DNA from: Diphasiastrum complanatum
Lineage: Eukaryota > Streptophyta > Lycopodiopsida > Lycopodiales > Lycopodiaceae
Direction: 5' to 3'
Length of the DNA: 64,000 bases
Assembly (NCBI GenBank): GCA_029204225.1
Contig: CM055095.1
Coordinates: 16,384,442 to 16,448,441 of the forward strand
Shown: positions 33,994 through 47,589 of the stretch, piece by piece
Position numbering within the stretch: position 1 is the first letter of the stretch
Layout: each line of letters opens with the position of its first letter
Made by a program: the position numbers and the translations under genes
The notes under the pieces: generated by a model
The model's database searches: none
The model's input: only the letters and a program-made list of their open reading frames with translations
What the model was told of the DNA's origin: nothing

Positions 33994-34588
33994 TCATTGC
34001 TCTTCCTGCATCAAGATTCCTATGAGCTCGTCAAAGGCTGGCAATCTTTCTCTTGATGCTATTCCGCTCACAAACATCAGATAGAGTTCTGCAATGTCGC
34101 ACAATGCATTGTGCACCAGCTCCATGTCACGTATGCGCTCACCAATAGAGTGTAGTTCATCCCTCATTGTCTTGATTCTGGTCATATAAGTCCGAATGTG
34201 CCCTCTTTGCTCCATGCAGGCACTATTCAATTTTGACTTCAAAAACATGATTTTTGAGGGATTTGACGTCTTGAACTGCTCCTTAGCACATCCCATGTTT
34301 GTCTGGGTGTAACAGTATCACAAATGTGGGTAATGATGTGATCCTTCACTAACAAGTTAATGAAGGTCAAAGCTTTCCTCACCTTCTTATCGAACACTTT
34401 GATGTCCGCTCATTTGGTGGTCTTCTCTCATCACCTGTGACAACATCCCACACGTCTTTCTCCATCAGTATGTTTTTCATTTTGAATTTCCACACCGCAT
34501 AGTTGGAAATCCCATCCAATTTGCTACTTTCACTCAAAATGGACTCTCCCATGTTCATCATCGCAAAACTGCTTGAAACTTCTATCAT
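33994..34588 (-). pseudogene. Copia B gag
   Basis: The start frame at 34588 reads SKLDGISNYAVWKFKMKNIL and MEKDVWDVVTG, the copia gag opening. It breaks at 34379. A second phase carries KALTFINLLVKDHIITHIC, and a third from 34296 reads MFLKSKLNSACMEQRGHIRT, MRDELHSIGERI and FDELIGILMQEEQ, the UBN2-type core. At least two frameshifts are needed to join them. No clear 5' LTR or primer site was found upstream. Confidence 0.88.
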
Positions 34589-35325
34589 AGGCTAAAACCA
34601 GTATGCCGAGGCCAACTGTGATGTTAGAAGTTGAAAATAATGACCTGTACTTTTTCCCTTACTAGGCCACCTGCCGCTTTTCCACCAGATTGAAAGCCAA
34701 ATCGGCGTCGCCTTCTGAAATGCACTCTGTCGCCAACTCCCAACTACGTGCCCAATGAAATGGTGAAATCACTTTTGGCGCACTCCAAACACTTTCTCCG
34801 CTGCAATCACTCTGTTTTGCTATATTGTACTTGCAGGTATAGTCTGGGTGCCCTTCATTTGGAGTCCGTAGCCCTTCGTTTGGGTCAAAACGGATAAAGG
34901 AGGTAAAATTAAGGGCTTTTTAAGTTTTTGAACTATTTCTTCAGAGTGAAGAAACTTCAAACATCACTAGTGAAGGGACCCAACTCCCACTTCAGAGTGA
35001 AAATTTTTAGTGAAGTTGAAGGCCAGTTTACCCTTCAACTCCCTTTATCCCACTTCAAGGCTCTTTTCAAACCAATCCAATGGTTTATCCGGATACAATG
35101 GTCCACAGAGATTTAATCTCCATCGTCCATCCAGATGCCATGCAATCTGATGGTCCAGCACACTTTTGTGCACTGATGGAAACCCTTCCAACCGCTGGCT
35201 CACTTCGAAATACTACCTATGAAGACGGTTTGGGCGCGCAAACTCAGCTGCGACCTCCTCTCCTTTCTCTCACAGGCTATGGTGGCTGAGGGTTTTTGCA
35301 CCCTCTGAAAATCTGATCTAGCACC
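34589..35325. other. Interval without a supported gene
   Basis: Expected position of the copia B leader and 5' LTR, but no TGGTATCAGAGC complement was found. The words CTTCAGAGTGAA and CCCTTC recur between 34920 and 35060. No coding motif is visible. Confidence 0.45.
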
Positions 35326-35615
35326 TCAGGTAGAGCGCGGCTGTCCACAGCCACTTGAGTCGATGACTACATCATAGTCTCGCTCAGTATAGCTTGTTGA
35401 AGGTTCATCGAATATCATAAACGTTTCATCGCTTTTTCCTGCATCTTTCGATGACTCTGCAACATTCACCTTTTCGGCCTTGTTCTTTTTTTTGGGATTG
35501 AATCTGTACTCATATGCAGAATGTCCCTTCTTGTAGTGCATGCAGGTTATTGTTGGGTTGAACCAGCATCTATTGGCTGTGTGTCCCGTCTTACACACAC
35601 ACGTGCGTGCGCATC

Positions 35616-35622
<7 letters not shown>
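35326..35622 (-). pseudogene. Copia-like gag double zinc knuckle remnant
   Basis: The minus strand reads CKTGHTANRCWFNP then CMHYKKGHSAYEYRFNP, two decayed C-x2-C-x4-H-x4-C knuckles with Cys replaced by Tyr and one spacing lost. A Lys/Glu-rich tail follows and the frame stops at 35326. It matches the better preserved pair at 47.6-47.9 kb. The upstream gag is replaced by a (CT)n microsatellite that reads as Arg-Glu repeats. Confidence 0.75.

Positions 35623-35700
<78 letters not shown>
35623..35700. repeat. (CT)n microsatellite
   Basis: About 78 bases of CT dinucleotide, contiguous with a few interrupted CT units from about 35612. Confidence 0.97.
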
Positions 35701-35706
<6 letters not shown>

Positions 35707-36056
35707 ACAAATCTAAGATTTATTTACCATCAAACACCATCTTCATTTACTTTACACTTAAAACTTAACACTATCTATTCAAACACTTATCTTTTCTCTC
35801 TTCACTTTCTTTCACAAAAACAAACTTTATCTTTGAATAGAAAAGCGAAACATAAACTCCAAAAGCTTTCAATATCTTGAAGCACCAACCTCTAATCATC
35901 AAAAGTCACAATCAATTGCACCCACCACCACTACACTCGCATCATGAAGGCACTATGTGCTTGGACATTTGATTGCAAGACCATGTCATGCACCCATACC
36001 CCTGCAAGACCGTACCAAAGGCCAAAATACCACAAGCCTTAAAAGTATTGTGGCAT
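35701..36056. other. Interval without a supported gene
   Basis: AT-rich, A/C-rich sequence, no coding or RNA motif up to the SINE insertion site. Confidence 0.6.
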
Positions 36057-36072
36057 CATATTGCTCAATATT

Positions 36073-36159
36073 AATCCAACGGGGTTGGCTCAATTGGTTA
36101 GCTTGACATCCAAAGTTTCTTTGGTCTCAAGTTCAAGCCTCCCCTTGGAGACCAAGAAG
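36073..36159 (+). mobile_element. tRNA-derived SINE-like insertion with 16-bp target duplication
   Basis: The 87-base body is flanked on both sides by the same 16 bases, CATATTGCTCAATATT (36057-36072 and 36160-36175). Inside are TGGCTCAATTGG (36086-36097), which fits the RNA polymerase III A box, and GTTCAAGCC (36131-36139), which fits the B box, 45 bases apart as in tRNA genes. The body cannot fold as a full tRNA because the 3' acceptor half is missing. This is the signature of a recently inserted short SINE or a retrotransposed tRNA fragment. SINEs depend on LINE enzymes for copying. Confidence 0.75.
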
Positions 36160-36175
36160 CATATTGCTCAATATT

Positions 36176-38124
<1,949 letters not shown>

Positions 38125-38560
38125 AAAATTCTGAAATTTGTCTTTCTCAAAAGTAGTGAGTTTTTTTATTCCCAATTTTTGTAGGATTATTTCGAGGTCT
38201 ATCTACCAAGGTCCCTATTTCCAGTGCTAGGGAAAACCAGCATAGTATAGGAATGGAACTGACAACTTCTCAATAAAACCGGCTTCAGAGATATAATGGA
38301 GGACGCTAACTTCTCAAGAATTGATGCGATAAAAAAAAATTTAAAACAGAATGCATGCACAATATTTCAATACTTTAGGAAAAAAGACCTGCAAAAAATT
38401 TGAAATTTGTCTTTTTCAAAAGTAGTGAGTTTTCAAAATAGTAATTTTCTCGGGGTTATTCCGAGGTCCATTTACATATGTCCCTATTTCCAATGCTCAG
38501 AAAAACTAGCAAAGTATAGGAATGGAACTGGCAATTTTTCTCAAATCAAACTGCTTCAGA
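38125..38560. repeat. Tandem duplication, two diverged copies about 270 bp apart
   Basis: 38125-38290 and 38395-38560 share the ordered words GAAATTTGTCTTT, CAAAAGTAGTGAGTTTT, TTATTxCGAGGTC, GTCCCTATTTCCA, GCATAGTATAGGAATGG and CTTCAGAGA. No frame is conserved between the copies. Confidence 0.75.
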
Positions 38561-38603
38561 GAACTGTTGGATCTTGTAGCACTAGCCTCTTACCCCTAAA
38601 CTG

Positions 38604-38778
38604 ATCACCTTGACAATATGAGCTTAACACAACATTTCTTTGGAGGTTGCACCTCTGTGAGTTCAGTCACCGACCGGATGCCTTCACCCTTCAGAAGCGT
38701 TTTGATTTTGAATTTCCATAGCCTATAGTTTCCGCCATCAAGACTGATTGCTATTCTCGTTTGGATCATTGTAGCCAT
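38604..38778 (-). pseudogene. Copia E gag start
   Basis: ATG at 38778 opens a frame that reads TRIAISLDGGNYRLWKFKIK and TLLKGEGIRSVTEL, the first part of copia gag, and stops at 38604. It lies 52 bases downstream of a primer binding site on the same strand, as expected for a copia leader. Nothing of the rest of the element follows. Confidence 0.7.
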
Positions 38779-38830
38779 ATTGTGTTGCCTAGATAATCAT
38801 TATTCAGATATCAGTAGTGATAACCTCAGT

Positions 38831-38842
38831 GCTCTGATACCA
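38831..38842 (-). promoter_or_regulatory. Primer binding site of copia E
   Basis: Minus-strand TGGTATCAGAGC, directly adjacent to the proposed LTR end GCGACA, matches the initiator methionine tRNA primer site. Confidence 0.85.
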
Positions 38843-39270
38843 TGTCGCGAATTAATTGGTTTCACGAACTGATTATTTTTTGTTCAGTTTTCTTATGTGG
38901 AAGCTTTGAAGATCCTAGGCATCCAACTACTGAAAATAGAACATAAATCATTCTAGCAATCAAGACAATGAAAAACAATGAGATGGAGAAGAGAGAAGTT
39001 GTATTATCAGTTTTTGAGTTTTGGAGCGAGATAATTAGTGTCTCGCTTGTTTCCGGCTTTGTGATTGGCACTATAACCTAATTCTAGATTGATCAACAAG
39101 ATCTAGTTAAGAAGAAATGGCTAATTCACAATCTAGCATGCTAATCAACAGAATATAATAGCAATGAATCAAAGAATGAATAAAAGTACAAGATTTCAGT
39201 GTATGAGCATTAGCCTCAACACGAGTTAGAGAGAGAAAGCTAGAGAGATAACAAGCAATATTTGTTTAAA
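38843..39270 (-). mobile_element. Copia E 5' LTR, truncated
   Basis: The minus-strand sequence immediately upstream of the primer site ends in CA and contains CTTGTACTTTTATTCATTC and TTCTCTCTTCTCCATC, typical of an R/U5 region. The upstream end is cut at about 39270 by the copia D fragment, so the U3 part and the LTR start are missing. Confidence 0.55.
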
Positions 39271-39281
39271 TCCAAAATGGC

Positions 39282-40430
39282 ATGAGATATCTAACCTTAC
39301 ACGTTGAAGGCAAAGAGACAGTCAAGATCACATTCAACAACGATCTATCTATTTGTGTTCCCAACGTCCTTCATATTTCTCAACTATCAAAGAACCTATT
39401 ATCAGTCTCTAAGATAATTGATGAGGGCTACACTGCTACTTTCTCATATGAGCAGTGTACAATATCCAAAGAAGATACTACTCTGAGTACATGTACTAGA
39501 GTCGGAAATCTTTACATACTCTCTAATTTAGTTGCATTAGCTAGCATCTCTCATGAAAAAGTAAACGATAATGCTATTTTGTGGCATAGTCGATTTGGAC
39601 ATTTGAATACAAGATCACTTTCCTATATGCATTGAAATATTTTAGTTGATGGATTGTATTTTCCTTCTTCATTAGATAGAAAATCTTTCTTTTGTGAATC
39701 ATGCATCTATGGCAAACACTCTAGAAGCAAGTTTCCCAAATCACATTCCATCAAAACAAAGCATGTATTGGATCTTGCACATAGTGATCTTTGTGGTCCA
39801 ATGCCAACTCCGTCCTTAGGAGATGCAATCTATTTTATCACTTTCATAGATGATTATTCTAGATGGTCTACAGTCATATTCATTAAGCACAAGTCTGAAG
39901 CCTTTGAATATTTCAAGAGATTCAAGGCCATGGCTGAGACACAAACGTCTACAAAAGTGAAAGCACTCCAAACTGATGGTGGTGACGAATACCTCTCTAA
40001 CGAGATGTTTGACTACATGGCTGAACATGGCATTAGAAGACAGTTCACCACTTCCTATTCACCTCAACAAAACGAAAGGAAGAATGGAACTCTTCTCAAC
40101 TCAGCCAAATCCATGCTACATCAAGCACAACTACCTGCAAAGTTCTGGGCAGAAGCTACTGCCACAGCCTGTTACGTGCAGAACAGATTCAGCACCAAAG
40201 CCGTCAACAACAAAACTCCCATGAACTTTGACATGGGCACAAGCCTAGTGTCAGTCATTTAAAAATCTTTGGTTGTCTATGTTTTGTTCACATTCCTAAA
40301 CAGCTTAGGAAGAAGTTGGATCATAGGACAAATAAATGTATTTTCATTGGCTATCCTGATATACATAAAGCTTATAAAGTTTATGATCCATCCGCCAATG
40401 TAGTATTTGTCTCTAGGGACCAAATGGATG
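39282..40430 (+). pseudogene. Copia D integrase
   Basis: The frame opens in LSICVPNVLHISQLSKNLLS and reaches LWHSRFGHLNTRSLSYMH, then a stop near 39635. It resumes with CESCIYGKHSRSKFPKSHS, DLAHSDLCGPMPTPSLG and YFITFIDDYSRWSTV. The second Asp is in LQTDGGDEYLS. PQQNERKNGTLL keeps the catalytic Glu but lacks the residues between N and E seen in relatives. IFGCLCFVHIPKQL and GYPDIHKAYKVYDPS close the domain. A frameshift lies near 40260. Confidence 0.9.
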
Positions 40431-40915
40431 TCAAGACAACATTTCTCAATGACAACGTCAAAGATGAGCTTAATACCTTCCCACCGAAAGGATTCAAAGT
40501 CAAAGGCCAAGAGCACAAATTGTGCAAGCTACACAAGGCAATCTACGGTCTGAAACAGGCCGCAAGAGCATGGTTTGATAGAATCAACTCTTATCTCATT
40601 CAATTAGGATTTGCAAACAATTCAGCTGACTATAATGTTTATTCAAAACATATAGGCACCAATTCAGTTCACATAGCTCTTTACATAGACGATGCATTTA
40701 TTTTGTCTAATGACACTTCTCTTCTGCACACTACTAAGAGTGATCTGTCAAAGGAATTTGACATGACTGATTTAGGAGCTGTTCATTCTTTGCCAAGAAT
40801 TCACATTACTAAGGATAGACTTCAGAAGAAGATCTCTCTTAGCTAGCAGACATATCTAAAAGGCATTTCAGAAAAGTTTCATATGTCTGATTGCAAACCA
40901 ATTGACACCCCAATG
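40415..40915 (+). pseudogene. Copia D reverse transcriptase, first copy
   Basis: VFVSRDQMDVKTTFLNDNVK joins the integrase tail straight to the middle of reverse transcriptase, so the N-terminal part is deleted in frame. YGLKQAARAWFDRINSYLIQ, the active-site block YIDDAFILSN (normally Y-V-D-D) and DMTDLGAVHSL follow. A TAG near 40844 and a deletion at 40920 end it. The enzyme copies element RNA to DNA. Confidence 0.88.
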
Positions 40916-41047
40916 GATCCAAGAGATTGATAGTGAAGTACCCTTATCATTCACTAATCAAATCTCTAATTTATGCAATGCTATGTACTAGACCAGATTT
41001 AGCATATAATATTAGCACGTTAAGTCAATTCATGTCTAATCCTAGGT
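40552..41047 (+). repeat. Tandem duplication unit within copia D, copy 1
   Basis: The word ACAGGCCGCAAGAGCATGGTT at 40556 recurs as ATAGGCCGCAAGAGCATGGTT at 41052, and the two sequences stay aligned for roughly 500 bases. Copy 1 lacks about 45 bases that copy 2 has around 41425-41470. Confidence 0.85.
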
Positions 41048-41900
41048 CTGAAATAGGCCGCAAGAGCATGGTTCAATAGAATCAACTCTTATCTCATTCA
41101 ATTAGGATTTGCAAACAATTCAGCTGATTGTAATGTTTATTCAAAGCATATAGGCACCGATTCAGTTCACATAGCTCTTCACATAGATGATGCATTTATT
41201 TTGTCTAACCACACTTCCTTTCTCCACACTACTAAGAGTAATTTGTCAAAGAAATTTGACATGACTGATTTAGGAGTTGTCCATTCTTTGTTAGGAGTTC
41301 ACATTACTAGGCATAGGCTTCAGAAGAAGATCTATCTTAGCCAGCAGACATATCTAAAAGGCATTTTAGAAAAATTTCATATGTCTGATTGCAAACCAAT
41401 TGATACTCCAATGGATCCAAATATTGTATTGACTAAACCTACTTATGTTGATTCTGATAGTGAAGTACTCAACATAGCGAAGTACCCTTATCATTCACTA
41501 ATAGGATCTTTGATGTATGCAATGTTGTGTACTAGACCAGATTTAGCATACACTGTTAGCACGTTAAGTCAATTCATGTTTAATCATAGGATCTCTCATT
41601 GGAAAGCATTAAAGAGAGTGATGAGATATATTCAGGAAAGTTTAGATTACATTTTACTATCAACCCACTCGTCCTACGAGGCTACTCCGACTCAGATTGG
41701 GGAGGAACAGTCTCTACCAGGAAATCTACCTCCAGGTTTTGTTTCTATCTGGTAGGGGGACCAATTTTGTGGAACTCAAGGAAGCAGAAATCAGTTGTGT
41801 TTTCTTCGACCGAGGCAGAGTACATCACAGCATGTCAAGCTTCAAAAGAAGCTATATGGATCAGGTTGTTACTTCACGACTTACATCACACTTAGTTCAA
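41048..41900 (+). pseudogene. Copia D reverse transcriptase copy 2 and RNase H
   Basis: Copy 2 reads FDMTDLGVVHSLLGVHI, YLKGILEKFHMSDCKPIDTP, YHSLIGSLMYAMLCTRPDLA and STLSQFMFNHRISHWKALK, all standard copia blocks. A frameshift near 41640 leads to RNase H: GYSDSDWGGTVSTRKSTSR, WNSRKQKSVVFSSTEAEYI and ACQASKEAIWIR. Similarity stops at about 41895, exactly where the inverted long repeat begins. Confidence 0.9.
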
Positions 41901-41904
41901 TGCT

Positions 41905-44900
41905 ACTTGTAGTAGATATACACACGAGTCTGATACCATCATCTTTGACTTTCTTAGGATGATCACAAAAAAGCACACAACACATTACTGCATGTAGATC
42001 TTCTATTCTCATTTGTAATGATCCATATTTCTTTATTTTTGCTGCAGTAGCATAAACTTATTGTGAATATTTGCTAAAAGATGAGGTGCCAATTCTAGGT
42101 GAGCTTACCATATGAGTGAGTTTTGTTTAAACTACAATGCAATAGATGTTTTCTTTTAATTTCTTAACAATTTGACACTTTTGCATAAACGCACACCACA
42201 CCATGTGATACATACATCACTTTTATTATATCTTATCCTCACACAAGTGCATGTATACATCACTTTAATTATATCTTATCCTCACACATGTACATGTATA
42301 CATCACTTTTATTATATGTTATCCTCACACATTTACATGTAGCCACAAAGGAAAGCCCAACCCAGAGCACACCACACCATCACATGCACCACAATCATCT
42401 ATAATTCATTGTAGATGACGTATTATATATCAATGATTTGGCTTAGTTACCACCAACTTGAATTACTATGCTTCTAGTGTCTCTTGAAAGTTATTCACAT
42501 CCATTATTGTCTTCATATGATTGTATATCATGAGTAGCTTGTATGAGTTGTGGGGATGCATGGTAATGATAGAGCAAGTTTCATTTACCCCTTATGGTGA
42601 TGGTTTTACTCCATAGGAAAGCAATATCTACTCTTCATTAACCTAATTTGACAAGAATGTTGTTCAAGAGCTTGTACCTTTAGTAGCCATAAAGTTGTCA
42701 CATTAGGGTCAAAAGAATCATAGTCAAATAAATGTGAATGAAATAATGAAAGTTGAAATATAAACAAGAATTAAGCATTCAATATGTCAACATAATCCTT
42801 TTGTGCGTTATATACATGCGCCATATGAGAATTAAATATATTGAATTCTATAGTTTGTTAAAATATTATGTTTAAAAACTAGGACATTTCAAATGTTAAC
42901 AAATGAATTGAGTAGAGAATATAAACATTAGAGATATCAATATCATGTTTAAATATCATATCAACGAAACAAAACAAATTAGTCACATATGGAAAAGAAA
43001 AAGAAATGTATTGGTCTAGATACTCTTTATGTTTATAGCTCTAAGTGTGTCAAGTTGCTAGCTCTAAGAAACGTATTGATCTAGATACTCTTTATGTTTA
43101 TAGCTCTAAGTGGGTCAAGTAGCACTAATGTTCTACCTAGAACATTTAGACTTTTGTATTGTTAATGTGCCAAAGATGCACCGATGTTATCTTGTTGTGA
43201 TTCAAAAGACATTGAGTTTAATTCCAAAAGATGTGACATGCTCACGATGACCCAAAAGCTTAGCGCTAGAGTTGTGGAAATGTGTACAAAATTGCATTTC
43301 ATGTATGTTCTAAAAATATTTAAGTACTAGACCCAAATATCCACCTGTGTCGACAGGGAATCTCACATGCCCCAACCCAAGCACGATGACTCCACCACCA
43401 TGCCACATGCGGCCCGTTTCATGTAATTATTTTTTCAAAATTTCATTTCTCTCTCTAAGTTCAAATGCATTTAATTCTTTGATGTGTATATTTTTCATAC
43501 ATTTAGAAATTCAAGAATATGAGACATTGATTTTGATTGGAGCATAATAGAGTTATGATTTGTCAAACAAGTCTTGATATTGGTATTTTCAAATGTAGGT
43601 GTGTACTATAGTATTCATCAACTTTTCTTTTTCTTTGGAATGTCTTCCCCAAAAAATAGTCTAAAACCATCATAGTAACAAATTTATAGATTTTTCTTTT
43701 AATAATGAATGAGTTTTTAATCTCAATCTAATGTTAAACAAGGTTATGATGTGTCAACCAATAAAGCGTAAACACAACTTAAAGCTTCCAAAGATAGGCA
43801 TGGAATACAATCAACTCCAATGTTAGATTCATGGTTTTCTAACTTATTTAAAATAGCGTGTATATGATCATGTAAGCACTATTTTTACAAATGGCTTTTT
43901 TTAAAAGATGGCATTGCAAGATGCAAAGTATCATTTGACTCTTAGATGGAATTTAAGCCATATATCTTAAGTACTAACAAGAATCTAAGCAAATAGTGTA
44001 CATGAAGTATAATAGATATATATATTATTCCAAAAGCATGACACAATGACAACAAGCTAGTGATAAGCATGCTATAACGTATAAAATATGTATCATATAT
44101 GAAGAACAATATGATGTATTTACTTGTGGATGTGCAACATCTATCACTAATACAACTACTTTTTGCTTCTTCTGAAACCATAGTAGGTATACTATTAAAA
44201 TATTGACAAACATATGACAATTATTGGTAGCAAGAAGCTGAGAGAAGAAGAAACAATCATGCTAGTACACGACAAAAGTAAAGCAACTCTTCTTATAGAC
44301 AAATCAATTAGATCTTGGAGGCGCATATCAATCAATGCTAAATTAGATATTAAGATTAGAGGCATTCAGAACTCTAGCTTAAATAATTAAATTAGACCGT
44401 ATTACCAATTGGGATTTGATGACTTTTGCACATATAGGAGCTTGTGTACAGAAACATTAGTAATAGTTCTAGAATTAATGATTAAATTTTCTTTTTCATA
44501 AATTCTAGATCTTTGTATAGGTTAAATGATCAACAATTGAGTCAATGGGCGATATCCTAGCAAAAAACAACTTGCTGATTACATGGCTACCAAATCAACG
44601 AAATACTAGATAGTTTGAATATATCATCATGGTTGTTGTTCAAAGGTGTAGGGATCCCAAGTCAATAATAAAAAACTCTACTTTGAGATCGTGTAGATCT
44701 CATTGACCAAAATAAAGTGATGCAATTTTGCTCAAAAAGCTTCTTCTAGGTTGAAAAAACTTTTCCATATGTTTCGTTGACTATAACAAGGGGATATTAT
44801 GATTGAAAGTAGAAATATGAACTCAATCAAGCATTCGATAGGTAGCATATTCATGTGTACTTTATCTAAATATACGTGCAACATATGAGAATCAATATAA

Positions 44901-44922
44901 ACTTAACTCTAAACATTTGGTT
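41905..44922 (-). mobile_element. Long non-coding repeat, right arm of the inverted repeat
   Basis: Reverse complement of about 4943-7815, aligned through many landmarks (see the left arm). One end sits directly after copia D RNase H, and the other end meets the copia C gag at about 44922. The two arms are opposite in direction and separated by about 34 kb, so they are two insertions rather than one foldback. No coding motif is present. Confidence 0.75.
42213..42341 (-). repeat. 43-bp minisatellite, three units
   Basis: Units begin TACATCACTTT at 42213, 42256 and 42299, a period of 43. The left arm has two units at the same place. Confidence 0.85.
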
Positions 44923-44924
44923 GA

Positions 44925-45351
44925 TGGAGTCTCCTATGCATGAGAATTCTCTATGGAGGTCTTTAACTCTCATTACATAAGCTGAAGCACATTCATCACT
45001 TCTCTGTACACTTTGAAAAATTTGGTTTCTTAGTGTTAGAAGTCTAGAAGTATTTTTTGCCTCATAGATAGACTTGAGAGTATCCCAAGCATCTTTGGCA
45101 TTAGTACAAGCACCAATTTCTCTTAAGATGTCATTTGAGACATTCATCTTAATATAATGTAGAGCCATCCTGGCTCTCTTTTTGTACTTTGGAATTTCTT
45201 GAGGAATTTGTGGTTTTTCTTCAATGCCAAGTACAATATCCATCACATCTTGTAGTATTAAGACAGATTCCATTCTAACCTTCCAAATTGAGTAATTGGA
45301 GGTTGACAATCTTTCACTTGCTTCTAATAGAAAGACACCCATTGAAGTCAT
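44925..45351 (-). pseudogene. Copia C gag (UBN2 type), 3' truncated
   Basis: The minus-strand frame reads LSTSNYSIWKVRMESVLILQ, DVMDIVLGIEEKPQIP, NDILREIGACTNAKDAWDTL, IYEAKNTSRLLTLRNQIFQ and SAYVMRVKDL. This is a well preserved copia gag from its start through the UBN2 domain. It ends where the long repeat begins. The start is the Met at 45351 or three residues later. No stop interrupts the preserved part, so this insertion is young compared with other copies. Confidence 0.9.
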
Positions 45352-45983
45352 AACGAATGATGGAAATAAAAAAAGATGGATGAAAGAATTGCTTTTCTTC
45401 TCACTATAGGAACCAATCAAGGGTACAAAACCAAATCCTATATAAGACTTAGCAATAAACTGTGAGATAGATCTCACTAGCTTGACAATCTCTCTAAAAC
45501 AAGATTTGAATCATCAAAAAAGATGAAGTATAGCAAAAGTTATGGTTCTCTGAATTTCACACAAATTGACTCAAATACAATCTATTTGTATGAAACAATT
45601 TGCCTAGAACCTATAAGTTTTGTCTAAATCACATATAGATGAGATTGTGTAGCTTCTGGATGATTTTTGTGATCATTCAAGCACTAAATGACATGTACAC
45701 ACGATTTGCCACAGGTCTAGGCGCCCTACCTACGACTCTTCAAAAGCCTATAACTTCTGATTGGCTTATCCAACTGTCATGATTCAAATTGCATCAGATT
45801 TTGCACGTGCCAGCACCTGAAATTCTGTACAGTACCTGATCTGGCCCATTCAATGTGGTTTGTAGCTTAGAATCACAAGAAAACTGCAAACTAGCTAGAA
45901 GGTAGAATCTAGACAATTCCTAGCTTGAAATCTGATCATATCTGCAAACTTTTTGATTAGATGTGCTTGTAAAACTTAGGTAG
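45352..45983 (-). other. Copia C leader
   Basis: About 630 bases between the primer site and the gag start. It has no reading frame of note, as is normal for a packaging leader. Confidence 0.6.
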
Positions 45984-45995
45984 GCTCTGATACCA
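45984..45995 (-). promoter_or_regulatory. Primer binding site of copia C
   Basis: Minus-strand TGGTATCAGAGC three bases after the LTR end TTCA, matching the initiator methionine tRNA primer site. Confidence 0.9.
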
Positions 45996-45998
45996 TGC

Positions 45999-46581
45999 TG
46001 AATTCACACGTGTGGGACACCCTACACATGTATTTTTGATCTCCTAAGCACAATAACACCATAAAGATTAGACTTGCATTGGTTGTCAATAGGAAAGCTG
46101 ATCATACAAGCAATATTATTGTGTTACAAGCAAGATCTGTCAACAAAACACAAGACAAAGCATCATAAATGCCTCTACTCGGCTAGAGAGAGAAAATAGA
46201 AAGTACAAAACTTGTGGAGAGAGAGAGGGCACAAAGAGCTTGTCTCCAAATTTGCATTACACACAAATTTCATCATATTCTCAATAAGAGTACATCACAT
46301 ATATATAGATCCATGGACTCTTCTCCTACTTGAAGTTGAATTGGAGTTGTGGATCCACCTCTCAAGCTATCTAGACTTATCCAAGCCACCTCATTATGTC
46401 TAATTGTGCCACATAGTCTTTTCATGCATTAAATGTGGCATGTAAAGTACAAATGGCAATTCCTATGGTAGCTTGAGTTTCTACTTCTACCTACCATGAA
46501 TATTTTATTCTAAGATGGGTCTTTACTAAGCCAAAAGAGCTCAATTCATCTTTGGCATTTTTAGGACACATACTCACAACA
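45999..46581 (-). mobile_element. Copia C 5' LTR
   Basis: On the minus strand the segment starts TGTTGTGAGTATGTGTCC and ends GTGTGAATTCA, then a three-base gap and the primer site. A CTATATATATGTG box near 46295-46310 is a good TATA element. The start is inferred from the TGTTG pattern only, because no second LTR exists to confirm it. Confidence 0.6.
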
Positions 46582-47589
46582 TTAGATAGATTTTTCAATA
46601 TTTTGACATAAGTTTAGGTGCTTGGCTACTCTTGGTGGAGTCCTGGAGCCCTTTCCTTTACTCAAATTTCTAATATTATACTTTACTTGATTTCAACTCA
46701 AATATGATCAAGAAAATATGATGTTTCTTGAGAAGCTATTACAAATAGTAAGGTCGTTCACTAAAAATAGTTGTCAAGCTTAGAGAGCTCAAGAAGTTTC
46801 TCAGAAAAGATTGGTAAACTTTAGGAAGGTAGAGGGCTTTCAAGAATCGACAATTTCTCCCCATTGTGTTGTTGGGACAGCAAGGTCCAGGCCACATCAG
46901 AAATGATGGTCATTATCCCAGCAAAAGAAAATAGTAACATAAATCGATAATGTAATAGTAGGATCTAGATTACTTGGAGAACAGAATAGAGTAGTTCTAA
47001 TTTGTGATGAGCGTCAGTAAACGTGTCGTAGACAATCATAAAGAGAGATTGCTAAAAGAGTAGGCATATGAAATAGCCGTGCAATTCTCTGATACTGATA
47101 TTCTGAACATAAAGAAATGTGAAACAATTAGGCACCAATGATAGCCATACATTTCTTTATTTTTAGAGTATGTAGTAAGTTTCTTTCCTAGCCTATCCTT
47201 AACCCAAGATCTAAGCAATCTAGCATCAAGGAGATGAAGTTAGTTGTCATACGTAGGTTCGTTCCCATGAGAGCGATAGCATATCTCAGATTTCAGCATG
47301 AATGGAAGATTCACATCTAACTCTAACATCCATTAACCCTAAGCATTAACACTACAACCATTAACACTATTACTCTTTCTCTCTCTTCCCTTCTCTCTCA
47401 CAAAAAGCATAAGAACATGCAATCCCAATAATATTTAGATCCAACAATTAACAAATGCAACAAAAGCATGAGAGATGGAGGAAAAGAGCTAGAGAGCAAG
47501 GACAATTCAGCTTGTTGTCACGAAGTGTGAGGTAGTTCCTGAGTCTAGGATCACCTCCTGTGTGTCAGACGTTGACGCTGCACACACAT
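46582..47589. other. Interval without a supported gene
   Basis: No coding motif or repeat boundary seen. A 60-codon minus-strand frame at 47036-47218 has no recognisable feature. Confidence 0.5.

Larger units (their letters stand above)
39270..41900 (+). mobile_element. Truncated, internally rearranged Ty1/copia element D
   Basis: Protease end, integrase, reverse transcriptase and RNase H lie in copia order on the plus strand, with no gag and no LTR. The integrase C-terminus is fused to the middle of reverse transcriptase, and a 496-base part of the reverse transcriptase is duplicated in tandem. The long non-coding repeat begins directly after RNase H. Confidence 0.85.

Noticed and set aside
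36079-36150. Functional tRNA gene
   Set aside because: A and B boxes are present, but the 3' half of the acceptor stem is missing and the unit is flanked by a target duplication, so it is a SINE-like insertion.
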